Assembly: GCA_000824845.1 (NCBI GenBank)
Contig: CCNC01000188.1
Coordinates: 1-64,000, forward strand
Reading direction: 5' to 3'
Source: Mesorhizobium sp. ORS 3359
GTDB lineage: Bacteria; Pseudomonadota; Alphaproteobacteria; Rhizobiales; Rhizobiaceae
Length of the DNA stretch: 64,000 bases
Shown: piece after piece, positions 26,989 through 35,654 of the stretch
How positions within the stretch are numbered: position 1 is the first letter of the stretch
How the letters are laid out: every line of letters starts with the position of its first letter
Program-made: the position numbers and the translations under genes
The notes under the pieces: generated by a model
Databases searched by the model: none
What the model was told of the DNA's origin: nothing
What the model saw: the letters and a program-made list of their open reading frames with translations, nothing else

Positions 26989-27357
26989 ATGCAGCGAACT
27001 GAAGTAGAGCGATTCATCAACGATCTTGGAGCAAAAAGCAGTCCGCTCGCAAACCTCAAACCACGCGCTGGAGGGCTTGCATCGATTGTAGCGGTTGGAA
27101 AGGGCCTCGGCTACGACATCACGCTTGACGAGGTTAGAAGTCATATACGTGCGAAAAGCCAAGGAAGGTTAAGTAAGAAGCTGCGCTCGATTGCTTGCCG
27201 CAATCGTGGTTCGATTGTTTCGACCGGCCTTGTACATACGGTCGCGTTGGCTAATTCAGATCCGCATTTATCCATGAGCCCCCTGCAAGTCGGGGAAAAG
27301 GCCGCAACCGTCGCGGTCGTCATCGTTATTGTAATTGCTATTGCGGTCGCCAGTTGA
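26989..27357 (+). CDS. RiPP precursor peptide, Nif11-like leader with Val/Ile/Ala core
   Basis: The 122-residue product has a Nif11-type leader: RTEVERFINDLGAKSSPLAN, then LASIVAVGKGLGYDITLDEV at residues 31-50. A basic spacer (SQGRLSKKLRSIACRNRG) follows, and the protein ends in an almost pure beta-branched tail, AATVAVVIVIVIAIAVAS (105-122). Such alternating Val/Ile/Ala cores are substrates of radical SAM epimerases of the PoyD/OspD type, which install D-residues and in polytheonamide-like proteusins give a beta-helical pore. The stop overlaps the ATG of a radical SAM gene (TGATG), and a sigma54 promoter precedes it. The tail could also be read as a transmembrane helix of an unrelated small protein, but leader, enzyme and coupling argue against that. 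Cleavage site not identifiable. Confidence 0.75.
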   Translation: MQRTEVERFINDLGAKSSPLANLKPRAGGLASIVAVGKGLGYDITLDEVRSHIRAKSQGRLSKKLRSIACRNRGSIVSTGLVHTVALANSDPHLSMSPLQVGEKAATVAVVIVIVIAIAVAS

Positions 27358-28928
27358 TGAAATTTAGTTCTGGCAGCTTTGGCTTGGACGAGCCTGAAGA
27401 GAACATGAAAGCAAACCTCGTCGAGCATGAGATTATGCCATCAAGCCGACAAGGGGCCGCTTCAGCGGCTCGCCTGCACGCTCGCAGCGACGGCTGGCGG
27501 CAAGTTTTTGACCGGCGCACGCCGGAGGAACGGCGCACGTTGTCACACATCAAACGCTTCATGGAGCGGCTGGCCGGTGATAGGAAGTTCCGTACGGCGC
27601 TTTCGGAGAACGTCGACAACCCTCGAATAGTGACCGCGTCCTACGGGATCGAAGTTGACCCAATGCAGATACTGCCGCTCTGGTGCGGTGACTACGTGAA
27701 GTACCGCTTCAAATCGGAGTCTGCCCCGTGGCCGCTAGCTATGATGTGGGATGAGTATATGCGCGAGATGTTGCGCCATCGAGACCTCGTGCGCCGCCAA
27801 GGCGAAATGTCGACGATTAACCCTCGCTTTCATGCCTGGCGCGAGCGCCAGATCCGGCGCTGTAACGACGAATTGGGCGAATTGGGGACGTCGATCGCGC
27901 ACCACACCATCGCATTCGAGCTCAGTGAAGGCTGCACCGTCGGTTGCTGGTTCTGCGGCCTCTCGGCGGACCGCTTCAAGGGTTATTATGAATATAGTGA
28001 GGAGCATGCTGAGCTTTGGCGCGGCGTGGTCGGTGCCGCGAGCGATATGTTTGGTCCGGCGGTCCGCACTGGCTTCTGCTACTGGGCTACAGACCCAATC
28101 GATAACCCGGACTACGACCGTTTTCTGTTTGACTTCTATCAAATCACGGGCGAATTGCCACAAACGACGACGGCCGCCCCGCTAAAGGATCAAGCACTCA
28201 CTAGGCGCGTGCTCGAACTGTTCGAACGTTACGGTCGCGTGCCAAATCGTTTTTCGGTACTAAGCACGAAACATCTCGATCAGATTCACGCGGCGTTTTC
28301 GCCCGAGGACCTGATGGGGGTCGAACTCATCCTGCAGGGCAAGGATGGGCCGACCGCAAAGGCTGTTACCGGGCGCGCGCGAGAGCGAAAGGAGCAGCTC
28401 AAGGCAACCAACAAAGATGAAGCAACCCTCTTGCCGGAGGGCTATCCCACGACAATCGCCTGTGTTTCCGGCTTCCTCGTAAATATGCGGAAGGGGCGTT
28501 TGCAACTGGTGGCGCCGGTACCGGGTAGCGACCGCTGGCCTCTCGGGTACCGGATCGTGGCTCAACGTTTCTTCAGGACACCTGACGAGTTCCGGGAAGG
28601 GCTCGAGAGCATCGTTGACAAGCATATGCTCGAAAGCCCACCTCCCAACCTGCCGATCCGCTTCCGCCAAGACCTGCAATACGAGGCAGAGAACCGGCAC
28701 TTCCGTCTCCGCTCACGCAATACTGAGCATTGGGTGCTCGACGAGCTCGTTCCGATTTCCGTTGGCCAAATAATCGCGTCCGGCAACTATACAGCCTCGG
28801 AGCTGATTATGCGGGTCGCAACGGACGGAGCGAGCGCCCTTGCAGTCGCCGACCTGCTCGACCAGCTTTACGCGGCCGGGGTGATCGAAGAGGATCTCGA
28901 CGATCTTTCCCTTGGCAGGATGGGATGA
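27357..28928 (+). CDS. radical SAM RiPP-maturation amino-acid epimerase
   Basis: Start ATG 27357 overlaps the precursor stop by 1 bp (a TTG at 27354 is an alternative). The 523-residue protein carries a CxxxCxxC radical SAM cluster in FELSEGCTVGCWFCGLSADR (Cys at about 193, 197 and 200). The preceding region PWPLAMMWDEYMREMLRHRD and the following CYWATDPIDNPDYDRFLFDF are, as I remember them, characteristic of the family annotated as RiPP maturation epimerases. The C terminus (HWVLDELVPISVGQIIASGN, ASALAVADLLDQLYAAGVIEE) resembles a PqqD-like winged-helix peptide-recognition element. It should bind the Nif11-like leader and abstract alpha-hydrogens of core residues to make D-amino acids. No exporter or protease gene follows. 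Confidence 0.82.
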   Translation: MKFSSGSFGLDEPEENMKANLVEHEIMPSSRQGAASAARLHARSDGWRQVFDRRTPEERRTLSHIKRFMERLAGDRKFRTALSENVDNPRIVTASYGIEVDPMQILPLWCGDYVKYRFKSESAPWPLAMMWDEYMREMLRHRDLVRRQGEMSTINPRFHAWRERQIRRCNDELGELGTSIAHHTIAFELSEGCTVGCWFCGLSADRFKGYYEYSEEHAELWRGVVGAASDMFGPAVRTGFCYWATDPIDNPDYDRFLFDFYQITGELPQTTTAAPLKDQALTRRVLELFERYGRVPNRFSVLSTKHLDQIHAAFSPEDLMGVELILQGKDGPTAKAVTGRARERKEQLKATNKDEATLLPEGYPTTIACVSGFLVNMRKGRLQLVAPVPGSDRWPLGYRIVAQRFFRTPDEFREGLESIVDKHMLESPPPNLPIRFRQDLQYEAENRHFRLRSRNTEHWVLDELVPISVGQIIASGNYTASELIMRVATDGASALAVADLLDQLYAAGVIEEDLDDLSLGRMG

Positions 28929-29075
28929 CAGGCCGCATGCCGCGGGCGTCGCCATCTACGGCGACAGCGGCATGGGCAGGACGACAATCATGAGGGGTGG
29001 CTAGCATCCACCAAGTGAATTCGGTGACCGGTTCCGGCTGGGAGCAAATGAGCTCTAGCAGGCTTCTCTGATTGG

Positions 29076-29354
29076 GTTGTTGAGGTCAAGCTCCTTCTGC
29101 TCGGCGTGCTCACGCGCGCCGGCGACGAAACCTTGCGCAGCGTGCTGGTGGCCGGGGCTATCGCTATCAGGCATTTCCGACGCGGCCGAGGCGCCGTCTC
29201 ACCCTGGCTCGCCGGCCTACTCAAGAACAAGCCGCCGAAACTGGCTGCCGTGGGGCTAGCGAACAATATCGCGCGCATCGCCTGGAAGGTAATGACGAAC
29301 GGCGATATCTACAGAGCGGAGCCTATGCCGCCAGCCTTGGCGCGCGCGGCATAG
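29076..29354 (+). pseudogene. IS110-family transposase C-terminal remnant
   Basis: The plus strand reads LTRAGDETLRSVLVAGAIAI, then SPWLAGLLKNKPPKLAAVGLANNIARIAWKVM and GDIYRAEP. This is the conserved C-terminal end of IS110-type transposases (usual SKRGDxYLRxLLVxGA...KVAxVALANKxARIxWA). The N-terminal two-thirds are missing. Confidence 0.75.
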
Positions 29355-29664
29355 AAAGCGGCCAGATACGGGGAACATCTCTACTGTTACCTTGCTGACG
29401 TGCTGAGCTGGTGCCGGAACTTGCGAGAGAATGAGCAGTTGGTGTGATCGATCGATCCGAGACGCGGGACGCAAAGGCCCGACATATGATCTCAAGCGAT
29501 CCGATTAATCACTACTCAACAATCTTGCGATAAGCGTGCCGTCACATATGGGGTCAGCGGAGTGAGGCGTGTTAATCTGTTGAACGACCTTGAGAGAGTT
29601 CGTCCCAGGATCGTGCCTGCTAACGAGATCGCCTTGCCCATCGTCCACACGGGAACGATCCGGC
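29355..29664. other. intergenic, nothing recognised
   Basis: This 310-bp stretch separates the IS110 remnant from the last gene of the ubiquitin-like operon. No terminator hairpin with a T-run is evident. Confidence 0.35.
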
Positions 29665-30213
29665 TCACGCCCTTTCGGGCGGAATCAACTCCTCCTTCGT
29701 TGGTCCGTCCTGACCGGACAGCTTGAACCAAGGCCGGCGTTTATCTCGGTCCTCGACCGCGGCGCCGGTGCTAGCCAAACTTCGACAAGCGTCGAGGACA
29801 GCCCAGGGGACTTCGCCGAGCGTCGTGGCCAGGTCCACATAGGAAATAAAGTCGTGAGTCAGCTTGGCTTCGACAGCCCGCTCAAGAATAGGGTCGCGCC
29901 GGACTATCCAGGCGTCGTTGGTCCAATGGATAACGTCGTCCCAGACGATGAAATGCGCGCCGCAGCCTGTGTCACGCCATACCGAAGGGAAGATCGTCAA
30001 ACCATCTTTGCCATTGTACAGGCGCCACGCAGGCCCGGCGCGGCCGTCCAAATTGACGGTCAGGATATCGCCACAGCCATCGGGGCAGCGCATAACCAAG
30101 GATCGCACCACGCCGCGCTCAACGATGGCTACATCTCCCGGTTTCTTGACCAGTTCAACCGCTTCGGCCTGGCGTTCGACGACGCCTTTCTGGTGGATCT
30201 CTCGCGTCTTCAT
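29665..30213 (-). CDS. DUF6527-like protein, last gene of ubiquitin-like operon
   Basis: The 182-residue protein shows the DUF6527-type pattern: GDVAIVERGVVRSLVMRCPD, GCGDILTVNLD, AWRLYNGKDGLTIFPSVWRDTGCGAHFIVW. The paired CPDGCG and TGCGAHF cysteines look like a zinc or structural site. Proteins of this family occur next to bacterial ubiquitin-like conjugation genes, where a deconjugating (protease-like) role has been proposed. It starts 25 bp downstream of the kinase-like gene and is the fifth gene of the operon. Family assignment rests on remembered motif resemblance and context. Confidence 0.7.
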   Translation of the reverse strand: MKTREIHQKGVVERQAEAVELVKKPGDVAIVERGVVRSLVMRCPDGCGDILTVNLDGRAGPAWRLYNGKDGLTIFPSVWRDTGCGAHFIVWDDVIHWTNDAWIVRRDPILERAVEAKLTHDFISYVDLATTLGEVPWAVLDACRSLASTGAAVEDRDKRRPWFKLSGQDGPTKEELIPPERA

Positions 30214-30238
30214 AATTACCGACTTAATCTTGTATCCC

Positions 30239-31732
30239 TCACCAGAGAGACGGATTCGTCACCTGCGTCAGGAGATTGGCTGCGCATTGATATGCGCGCG
30301 CGGCATTAGGGCCTTTTCCTTTGGCGAAATAGAGCAGACCGGCGCAGACAGCGATAGAGTATTCACGCCGCACATCCAAGGAGACGGCACGGCCTTCCCT
30401 GAGGATCGTCGTTCGCAGAGTAACGATAGCTTCAAGGCGATGCTGTGCAGAATGGCCCTCCAGCATGTGACTGATGGATACCGCGAACAAATCGCCGCTA
30501 TAGAAGTCCTCGAGGACATTATCAGGTATCTGCTGCGCATCTTGAAGCTGGTCATCAAAAGCCAGTCCGACATCCAGTCGGGCGACATCGTGAGATAAGG
30601 GCCTACGCGCGGCGCGCGTGAAATCGATCAACACAGCATCAGAAAGCCCTTCGCATACGAAAACATTGCGCAGGTTTAAATCATCATGGGCGCGGCAGAC
30701 CGCGTGCAGACCGGCTGGGATGGATCCTAGGCGGTTGAAGAATGCCTTTGGCGAAGGGCCCTTGAAACCGACCCTTCCCAGTCTCCGATAGGTCCGGAAA
30801 AGTCCTGGCTCGTAAGCTGTCTGGCGCGGACGCGGCAGGAATTCCGGCAGAAGCGACAACGTCTTCACTTCCGGCTCCTCTCGCCATCGGCGCAAAACGC
30901 GGTCGTATATCGCCTCGATGACCGGGCGTACGTCTCTCTGTGTGACCACGGCGTCAAGCCGATCCGCATGTTCGACGAACCGGGACACGGAAAGTTGCAA
31001 TGTAGCCCCAAGAACACAGCGGTCGAGGCAAAGCGGCGCACACCCCCTGAAGGGCACTCGATCGGCAACGACATCGCGGTAGGTGTTGATCTGCTCCTCG
31101 ATCTGTGCTGCCGGGCCGCACTTGACGATGAACGGTGTCAACAGGCCGTAGCCTTCCGTTTCGACTTTCCACACCGACGCCCGGGATTTCCCTCCGTTTT
31201 CGCTGGAAATCCTGATGGCTGCAAAGTCATGAAAGGCGCGGCGCATCAGGAGATCGACTTCCGGGTCGAGGGTCTCTTCCAACGGGCCCCCATCGCTATC
31301 CAGAACCAGCAGGCTCAAATTGGCCGAAGGCCCGCAACGGCAGCGTGCACAGGCCTCAGCAATCTTTTCCCAATCGGATAGAACGGCAAGCTGGCTGAGT
31401 ATAACACCGGGCTTTTTGTCCCATTGCGCCAGAACCCCTGTTCCGGACTTCGCGGCACCGAGCGCCGCTGCCTCTTGACCGGGCAATGCAACCACGACGA
31501 TCAATATGCCGCGCTGGGCGGCCTGGGCGAGTGGCAGCAGGCGCTTCACCAACTGACGCAAGCTGTCAGGACGGGAAAGATCCTGGGCCAATACCAGCAA
31601 TGCCCGCACACCTTCGTCGGCCAAATCGGACGGTGCTCGATAGGTCTTCAGATGAAGCTGGCGTGCGATGAACGCTGCTGGCGGCGCCTCGCCGCCCTCA
31701 ACCAACACGATGGCGCGCGCATCAGCCTTCAT
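30239..31732 (-). CDS. APH/kinase-fold protein of ubiquitin-like operon
   Basis: The 497-residue protein has an N-terminal Rossmann-like part (AIVLVEGGEAPPAAFIARQL, ALLVLAQDLSRPDSL, residues 1-120) resembling a receiver-like domain. The C-terminal half has protein-kinase/aminoglycoside-phosphotransferase features: the nucleotide-binding Lys in PFIVKCGP (204), the catalytic loop HDDLNLRN (349-356) and the metal-binding IDF (369-371). It overlaps the upstream JAB-E1 gene by 11 bp. Kinase-like or ternary-complex domains have been noted near bacterial ubiquitin-like systems as possible effectors or regulators. The role here is unknown; it may phosphorylate a protein or small molecule on activation. 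Confidence 0.7.
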   Translation of the reverse strand: MKADARAIVLVEGGEAPPAAFIARQLHLKTYRAPSDLADEGVRALLVLAQDLSRPDSLRQLVKRLLPLAQAAQRGILIVVVALPGQEAAALGAAKSGTGVLAQWDKKPGVILSQLAVLSDWEKIAEACARCRCGPSANLSLLVLDSDGGPLEETLDPEVDLLMRRAFHDFAAIRISSENGGKSRASVWKVETEGYGLLTPFIVKCGPAAQIEEQINTYRDVVADRVPFRGCAPLCLDRCVLGATLQLSVSRFVEHADRLDAVVTQRDVRPVIEAIYDRVLRRWREEPEVKTLSLLPEFLPRPRQTAYEPGLFRTYRRLGRVGFKGPSPKAFFNRLGSIPAGLHAVCRAHDDLNLRNVFVCEGLSDAVLIDFTRAARRPLSHDVARLDVGLAFDDQLQDAQQIPDNVLEDFYSGDLFAVSISHMLEGHSAQHRLEAIVTLRTTILREGRAVSLDVRREYSIAVCAGLLYFAKGKGPNAARAYQCAANLLTQVTNPSLW

Positions 31733-33074
31733 GCCGTCGCCAGATCATCGGCCATGAGTCCGCCATGGCGAGGGCATTGCCGGCAGCACAGACGATACAG
31801 GTCGGATCCGGCGTCGATTTGATGGGACGTACCGCACCGTCGATCGGCCTCCCGACTAGGTGCCGGGCCTGACCTGGAAAACCAGTGCTCGCCGACAACA
31901 ACATGGACACCGCCATTGAGGAGGTAGCCGCATTAAGCGATATGACCGCCGGTTGGGGTTCGAAATGACCCACGAAATACGGATCACTGGTCTGGTCGGC
32001 GAGCAAGTCGCGGCGTATAGCGACAGGATCGAGCAATGGGTGACAGTTCAGGCAGGCCAGCGTTTCGGCCAACATTTGCACGCGTGTGGACATGTTGGTA
32101 ACCAAGCTGTCCTTGGCATCGATGCGCACGCCCACGTCGATCATCGGCAAACGATATTGATAGGCCAACTGGTTAAGCACGGCGCGGCTTCCATGGGAGT
32201 CCGTACAGCACATGACGAAGTCGCAGTCGAGAAGCCGACGTGTCGTGGCCTCTGCGACTACCGTCTCGGCATACCCATCGACTCTTATATCGCGGCGAGC
32301 GCGCTTGGCCGCTTTTTCAGCCACCGCAACCTTGCGCAGGCCCACATCGCCTTCTTCAGCGCCAATCAAGCGGTTCAAGTTGGTTTCCTCGACCGACTCC
32401 GGATCAATCAAGATCAAGCGACCGGTGCCGAGGCGAGCAAGTTCCTCGACCACGACGGACCCGGTACCGCCGACACCAACCACCCCAACTGTCATGCCAT
32501 TCAGCAGCCGCTGCCCTGCCGCGCCAAAGGCACGTACATTGCGATCGAAAATCTCGGGCATCGGCTCACCCGCGTCGACGCCGTCGCGGTCATAAGTGTG
32601 CAGTGTCGCGCCAACCTCCTGCACGCGCTCGATCTCCAGAGTCGTCTGCCCAGCCGCATCGAATAAGCGCGTGCGAAACCCTCTTGGCCCGACGACAAGG
32701 AAGCCATGCGGGCCCTTGGGCGCACGAAAATGCTGAACCGGTGCGAGAACGACCTGCGCAGCATCGTCCACCGGAGAAAAAGCAAGGTTGCGCTGCCGCG
32801 GGTGCGAGTGCGCGAGGATAAGGCCAATGCCCTCCATCCGAGCGCGCTTCAGCATGTTTGCAACGAAGGCCGGCTGCAGGCTGGCTTCGATATTACTGCG
32901 ACGGACATAGTCCTCGGCCGCCGGGTGAACGACCTCGCGCACCACAAGGCGCATGCCGCCGTCGAAATGCCCTTGGGCAACGAGCAGAGCTGCCGCCGCC
33001 TCGAGGGGCGCGTCTTTAAGCAGAGCATCGCGAAGGGCTGTCCATTCGCCAACGCGAAAAACGAGCCTGTTCAT
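31722..33074 (-). CDS. JAB/MPN peptidase - ThiF-type E1 fusion
   Basis: The start is ATG 33074, overlapping the E2 stop (ATGA). The 450-residue protein has an N-terminal JAMM deubiquitinase-like domain with the zinc motif HSHPRQRNLAFSPVDD (His89, His91, Ser100, Asp103). An E1/ThiF domain follows, with the ATP loop VGVVGVGGTGSVVVEELARL (197-216) and IDPESVEETNLNRL. CxxC pairs at 340/343 and 425/428 probably bind structural zinc. The E1 would adenylate the C terminus of the ubiquitin-like protein encoded upstream; the JAB domain would process it or remove conjugates. Such fusions are a hallmark of prokaryotic ubiquitin-like operons. Confidence 0.9.
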   Translation of the reverse strand: MNRLVFRVGEWTALRDALLKDAPLEAAAALLVAQGHFDGGMRLVVREVVHPAAEDYVRRSNIEASLQPAFVANMLKRARMEGIGLILAHSHPRQRNLAFSPVDDAAQVVLAPVQHFRAPKGPHGFLVVGPRGFRTRLFDAAGQTTLEIERVQEVGATLHTYDRDGVDAGEPMPEIFDRNVRAFGAAGQRLLNGMTVGVVGVGGTGSVVVEELARLGTGRLILIDPESVEETNLNRLIGAEEGDVGLRKVAVAEKAAKRARRDIRVDGYAETVVAEATTRRLLDCDFVMCCTDSHGSRAVLNQLAYQYRLPMIDVGVRIDAKDSLVTNMSTRVQMLAETLACLNCHPLLDPVAIRRDLLADQTSDPYFVGHFEPQPAVISLNAATSSMAVSMLLSASTGFPGQARHLVGRPIDGAVRPIKSTPDPTCIVCAAGNALAMADSWPMIWRRHEG

Positions 33075-33448
33075 CGCACCTCGCCAAGCCGGCGACGAAT
33101 GACGTTCAGATAGGTGAACATGTTGTCGCTGTTTGGTTGCCACGTCGCAGGATGCCAAGAGAACCAGAGCCAGCCAGGCGGGATACCAGGCGCAGCCTGC
33201 TGTCCAGTGTTCTGCGGCGCGCCGCCATGTTCAAGCGCCAGGGCCGGCTCGGTCCAGAAACAGTCGGGAGCTGCTTGCGGATAACCCGCAGGCAGTATGA
33301 ATTTTACCGCGACCGCGGTCCGATTCCAACCCGGGGGCAAAGCAACGGCCGGGACGCTTACCACGACTGTGCCCCCGGCCTGCGGCTCCATGGTGACGCC
33401 AGCGTACCGGCCGACGAAGGCCTCGAAATGCCGCTCTATGATCGACAT
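33071..33448 (-). CDS. prokaryotic E2-like (UBC-fold) protein
   Basis: ATG 33448 overlaps the stop of the ubiquitin-like gene (TGATG). The 125-residue protein has a UBC-like progression: VVVSVPAVALPPGWNRTAVA, then VKFILPAGYPQAAPDCFWTE (the P-x-YP-x-x-P strand turn), PPGWLWFSWHPATWQPNSDN and a final helix FTYLNVIRRRLGEVR. This resembles the prokaryotic E2 family E. The only cysteine (in PDCFW) lies in the beta strand, not at the canonical E2 catalytic position after the HPN-like loop, so the transfer chemistry may not be the usual thioester. Confidence 0.75.
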   Translation of the reverse strand: MSIIERHFEAFVGRYAGVTMEPQAGGTVVVSVPAVALPPGWNRTAVAVKFILPAGYPQAAPDCFWTEPALALEHGGAPQNTGQQAAPGIPPGWLWFSWHPATWQPNSDNMFTYLNVIRRRLGEVR

Positions 33449-33684
33449 CAACCGAAGGTCGCCGGAGGAACAGTGTAAAAATGCATGCCGTTTTTTAACG
33501 TCACCGCCTCGGTATCACCTATCTGACGGTCGCTGTCGTGACCGTGACCTTCCAGGAATAATTGATATTGCGCGTCCTTGCCGGCAATCTGCTTCAGTTC
33601 AGCCCCTGTAATGCTTTCCTTTTGTACCTCGAAATGCACGCCGTCTATGTTGATTGAAAACTTGGGGTGATCGTCCTTGGCCAT
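33448..33684 (-). CDS. ubiquitin-like (multiubiquitin-type) protein
   Basis: The start is ATG 33684, with AGAGGA 7 nt upstream; the frame further up is non-coding. The 78-residue protein begins MAKDDHPKFSINIDGVHFEV, then QKESITGAELKQIAGKDAQY, and ends MHFYTVPPATFG. The strand-strand-helix start (FSINIDGVHFEVQKESITGAELKQIAG) and the DTEAVTLKNGMHFYTVPPA end match the beta-grasp multiubiquitin domain. The C-terminal Gly is directly exposed, so no proteolytic processing would be needed before E1 activation. First gene of the operon. Confidence 0.82.
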   Translation of the reverse strand: MAKDDHPKFSINIDGVHFEVQKESITGAELKQIAGKDAQYQLFLEGHGHDSDRQIGDTEAVTLKNGMHFYTVPPATFG

Positions 33685-33789
33685 CGCCGTCCTCTGGATA
33701 AACTTGGCCGGGCGAAATGCCGACCTTGGTGTTACGCACCATCCTAAACCATGATCGCATGGTGCGAAAAGGCGCACCGCTAACCGCTA

Positions 33790-34550
33790 ACAGCTAAATT
33801 GTTCCTGCCTTCTGCGCAGAGACCCGCAGCATTTGAGACGAGTCGGCGGTCTTGTTAAAGCCTGTTCCATCGAATGATTTTGCCCCCCCAGCCCGAGCAA
33901 CAATAATTTCCCGCTAAACAACGCCTTGCACACTAGATCGCGAACATCAAGTAGCGTGCCGAACTTCGCACTTGGCTGGCAAGTGGGATTCGGCTCGCAC
34001 TGCTTATCGTCATCGTATCCGACTGCGAGGACCGCGCGGCCCTCAACCAAAGGCGAGTCATTCGGTCCGGCACCGGGAGGAAGGTGCTCTTACGATCGAA
34101 GTTCGAATAGACGGAAAATCCGAACAGAAACGGATAGCCCATCGCCAAATGTCCCTTGAGCACGGTCAAGGAACGGTCACGAACCGAGGCGTTGAAATGC
34201 TTTGAAAATCAGTGCCTCTTTCACAATTTCGGTTGGCGGCTCCGTTGTGGCCCTTGATCCGGTAGGAAAACACGTGTTTCCGGGTCATGGGCCGGAGAAT
34301 GGCCAGTCATCCTTAGGCGGACACCCATCTCGGTGACGAGCCACATGCCGTTCCTAAGCTGTGCGCCGAAATCGACAAATCGACCGGAACCCGGTGCTCT
34401 ATGAACCGCGCGTAGTAGTAAGTAAAGAGGCGCGACGGCAGAAAGTCATTGCCATTTTTGTGCTTTCGCTGAAGAAATTGTACAGCTGCAGCCATGGCAG
34501 CCAGAGCTTTGGAGCCACCAGTTCGGCTGGCCTAGGCCGAACCGGCCATT
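33790..34550 (-). pseudogene. broken papain-like (C1A) cysteine peptidase gene
   Basis: From high to low coordinate, minus-strand fragments in different phases follow the order of a C1A peptidase. They are AVQFLQRKHKNGNDFLPSRL and FTYYYARFIEHRV, then GAQLRNGMWLVTEMGV, VLKGHLAMGYPFLFGFSVYS and GRAVLAVGYDDDKQ. The last fragment corresponds to the catalytic-His block (usually GGHAVLAVGYDD), with His replaced by Arg. There are at least two frameshifts. The upstream catalytic Cys block is not visible. Confidence 0.7.
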
Positions 34551-34639
34551 AGAGAAATCTAATACGCCAGACAATATTTAGGATGCAGAAGTTTCTTACA
34601 TCTTCTGGCAACTGAGGCAGCTGCGTAGTGATTGACCCT

Positions 34640-35560
34640 AAGGGTGAGCACTACGAAAATGACGTCGCGGTGGGGCAAATCGATTGGGCACGAAATCTAT
34701 CCATTGCGTCCTTCGACTGCTCGGGAGGGCAAAGCATCGCTACAATCCCCTGGCGCAGGTCCGCACGTTAGCCGATGCCCGTTCACTGGCAGAGCAGATG
34801 TTTCCCCGCGACCCGAACGCGTCACCGATCAACGACGATGCCGCAGGGTTCCTCACGGCGGTGATATTGTACGTCAAGCACATGGCGCCGGCTCAGCGGC
34901 AGACGATGACTGCCGTGTGCCAGTCGGCTTCCCAGAAGGGCCGCTATCTGTAGGCCGTTGCAAAGAAGTTGCCCCACTCCCGCTGGCGGCGGAAGCCGGT
35001 TATGCGGTGCTTGAGAAAGCTCGGGATCGTGGCCGCCAGACTTTGGAGGCGACGCTGGCAAGCAAGGTCGCCCTTTGACGCGACGACGAACTCCAGGAGA
35101 GTTTGAAGGGGAGCGACTTCGCGGACCTCAAGAATCGGCCGATAACGGTCTACATCGACATGCCGCTCGGCAAGATGGAGCCCTACTCCCCGTGGTTGCG
35201 CATCCTCCTCAAGGGCGGGCGCGCTTGATGCCATGGAGAGGAACCGCAGGACGCCGGACATCTCGGCGCTCTTCATTCTCGATGAATTCCTGAACCTCGC
35301 CCCGTTTCCGGAATTCCGCGCGGCGATCGGCACCTATGCGAGCGCTGGGTCCGGCGTTGGTTTTTCCTGCAGGAAAGTCATGTCGCTGCTGGAGCAGTAC
35401 CCCCGGCAACAGCTGGCAACCGTTCCTCGCGTGGTCGGTCAAGCAGTTCTTCGGCATCGACGACCCGATAACCGGCGAGTTCATCGGCAAACATCTTGGC
35501 CACGAAACTGTGGCCTATCTCAGCATCAGCAGCGGCCACAACGGATTCTCGGTTCGATAG
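34640..35560 (+). pseudogene. VirD4/TraG-type coupling protein, degenerate
   Basis: Plus-strand fragments in changing phases give RYNPLAQVRTLADARSLAEQ MFPRDPN, then FLTAVILYVKHMAP, then ISALFILDEFLNLAPFPEFR (Walker B region), and finally FLAWSVKQFFGIDDPITGEF IGKHLG. This is the order found in T4SS coupling ATPases. Walker A is missing and frameshifts separate the blocks. It marks an extinct conjugation or secretion module. Confidence 0.78.
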
Positions 35561-35654
35561 ATGCTATGCCACTTTTTAGAAGGCTTGCGTTGACGCATCG
35601 CGCTCGAACGCGATCCTGCCATTTCCCGGGCCAGGCAAGCGAGGCAAGAGCGGC

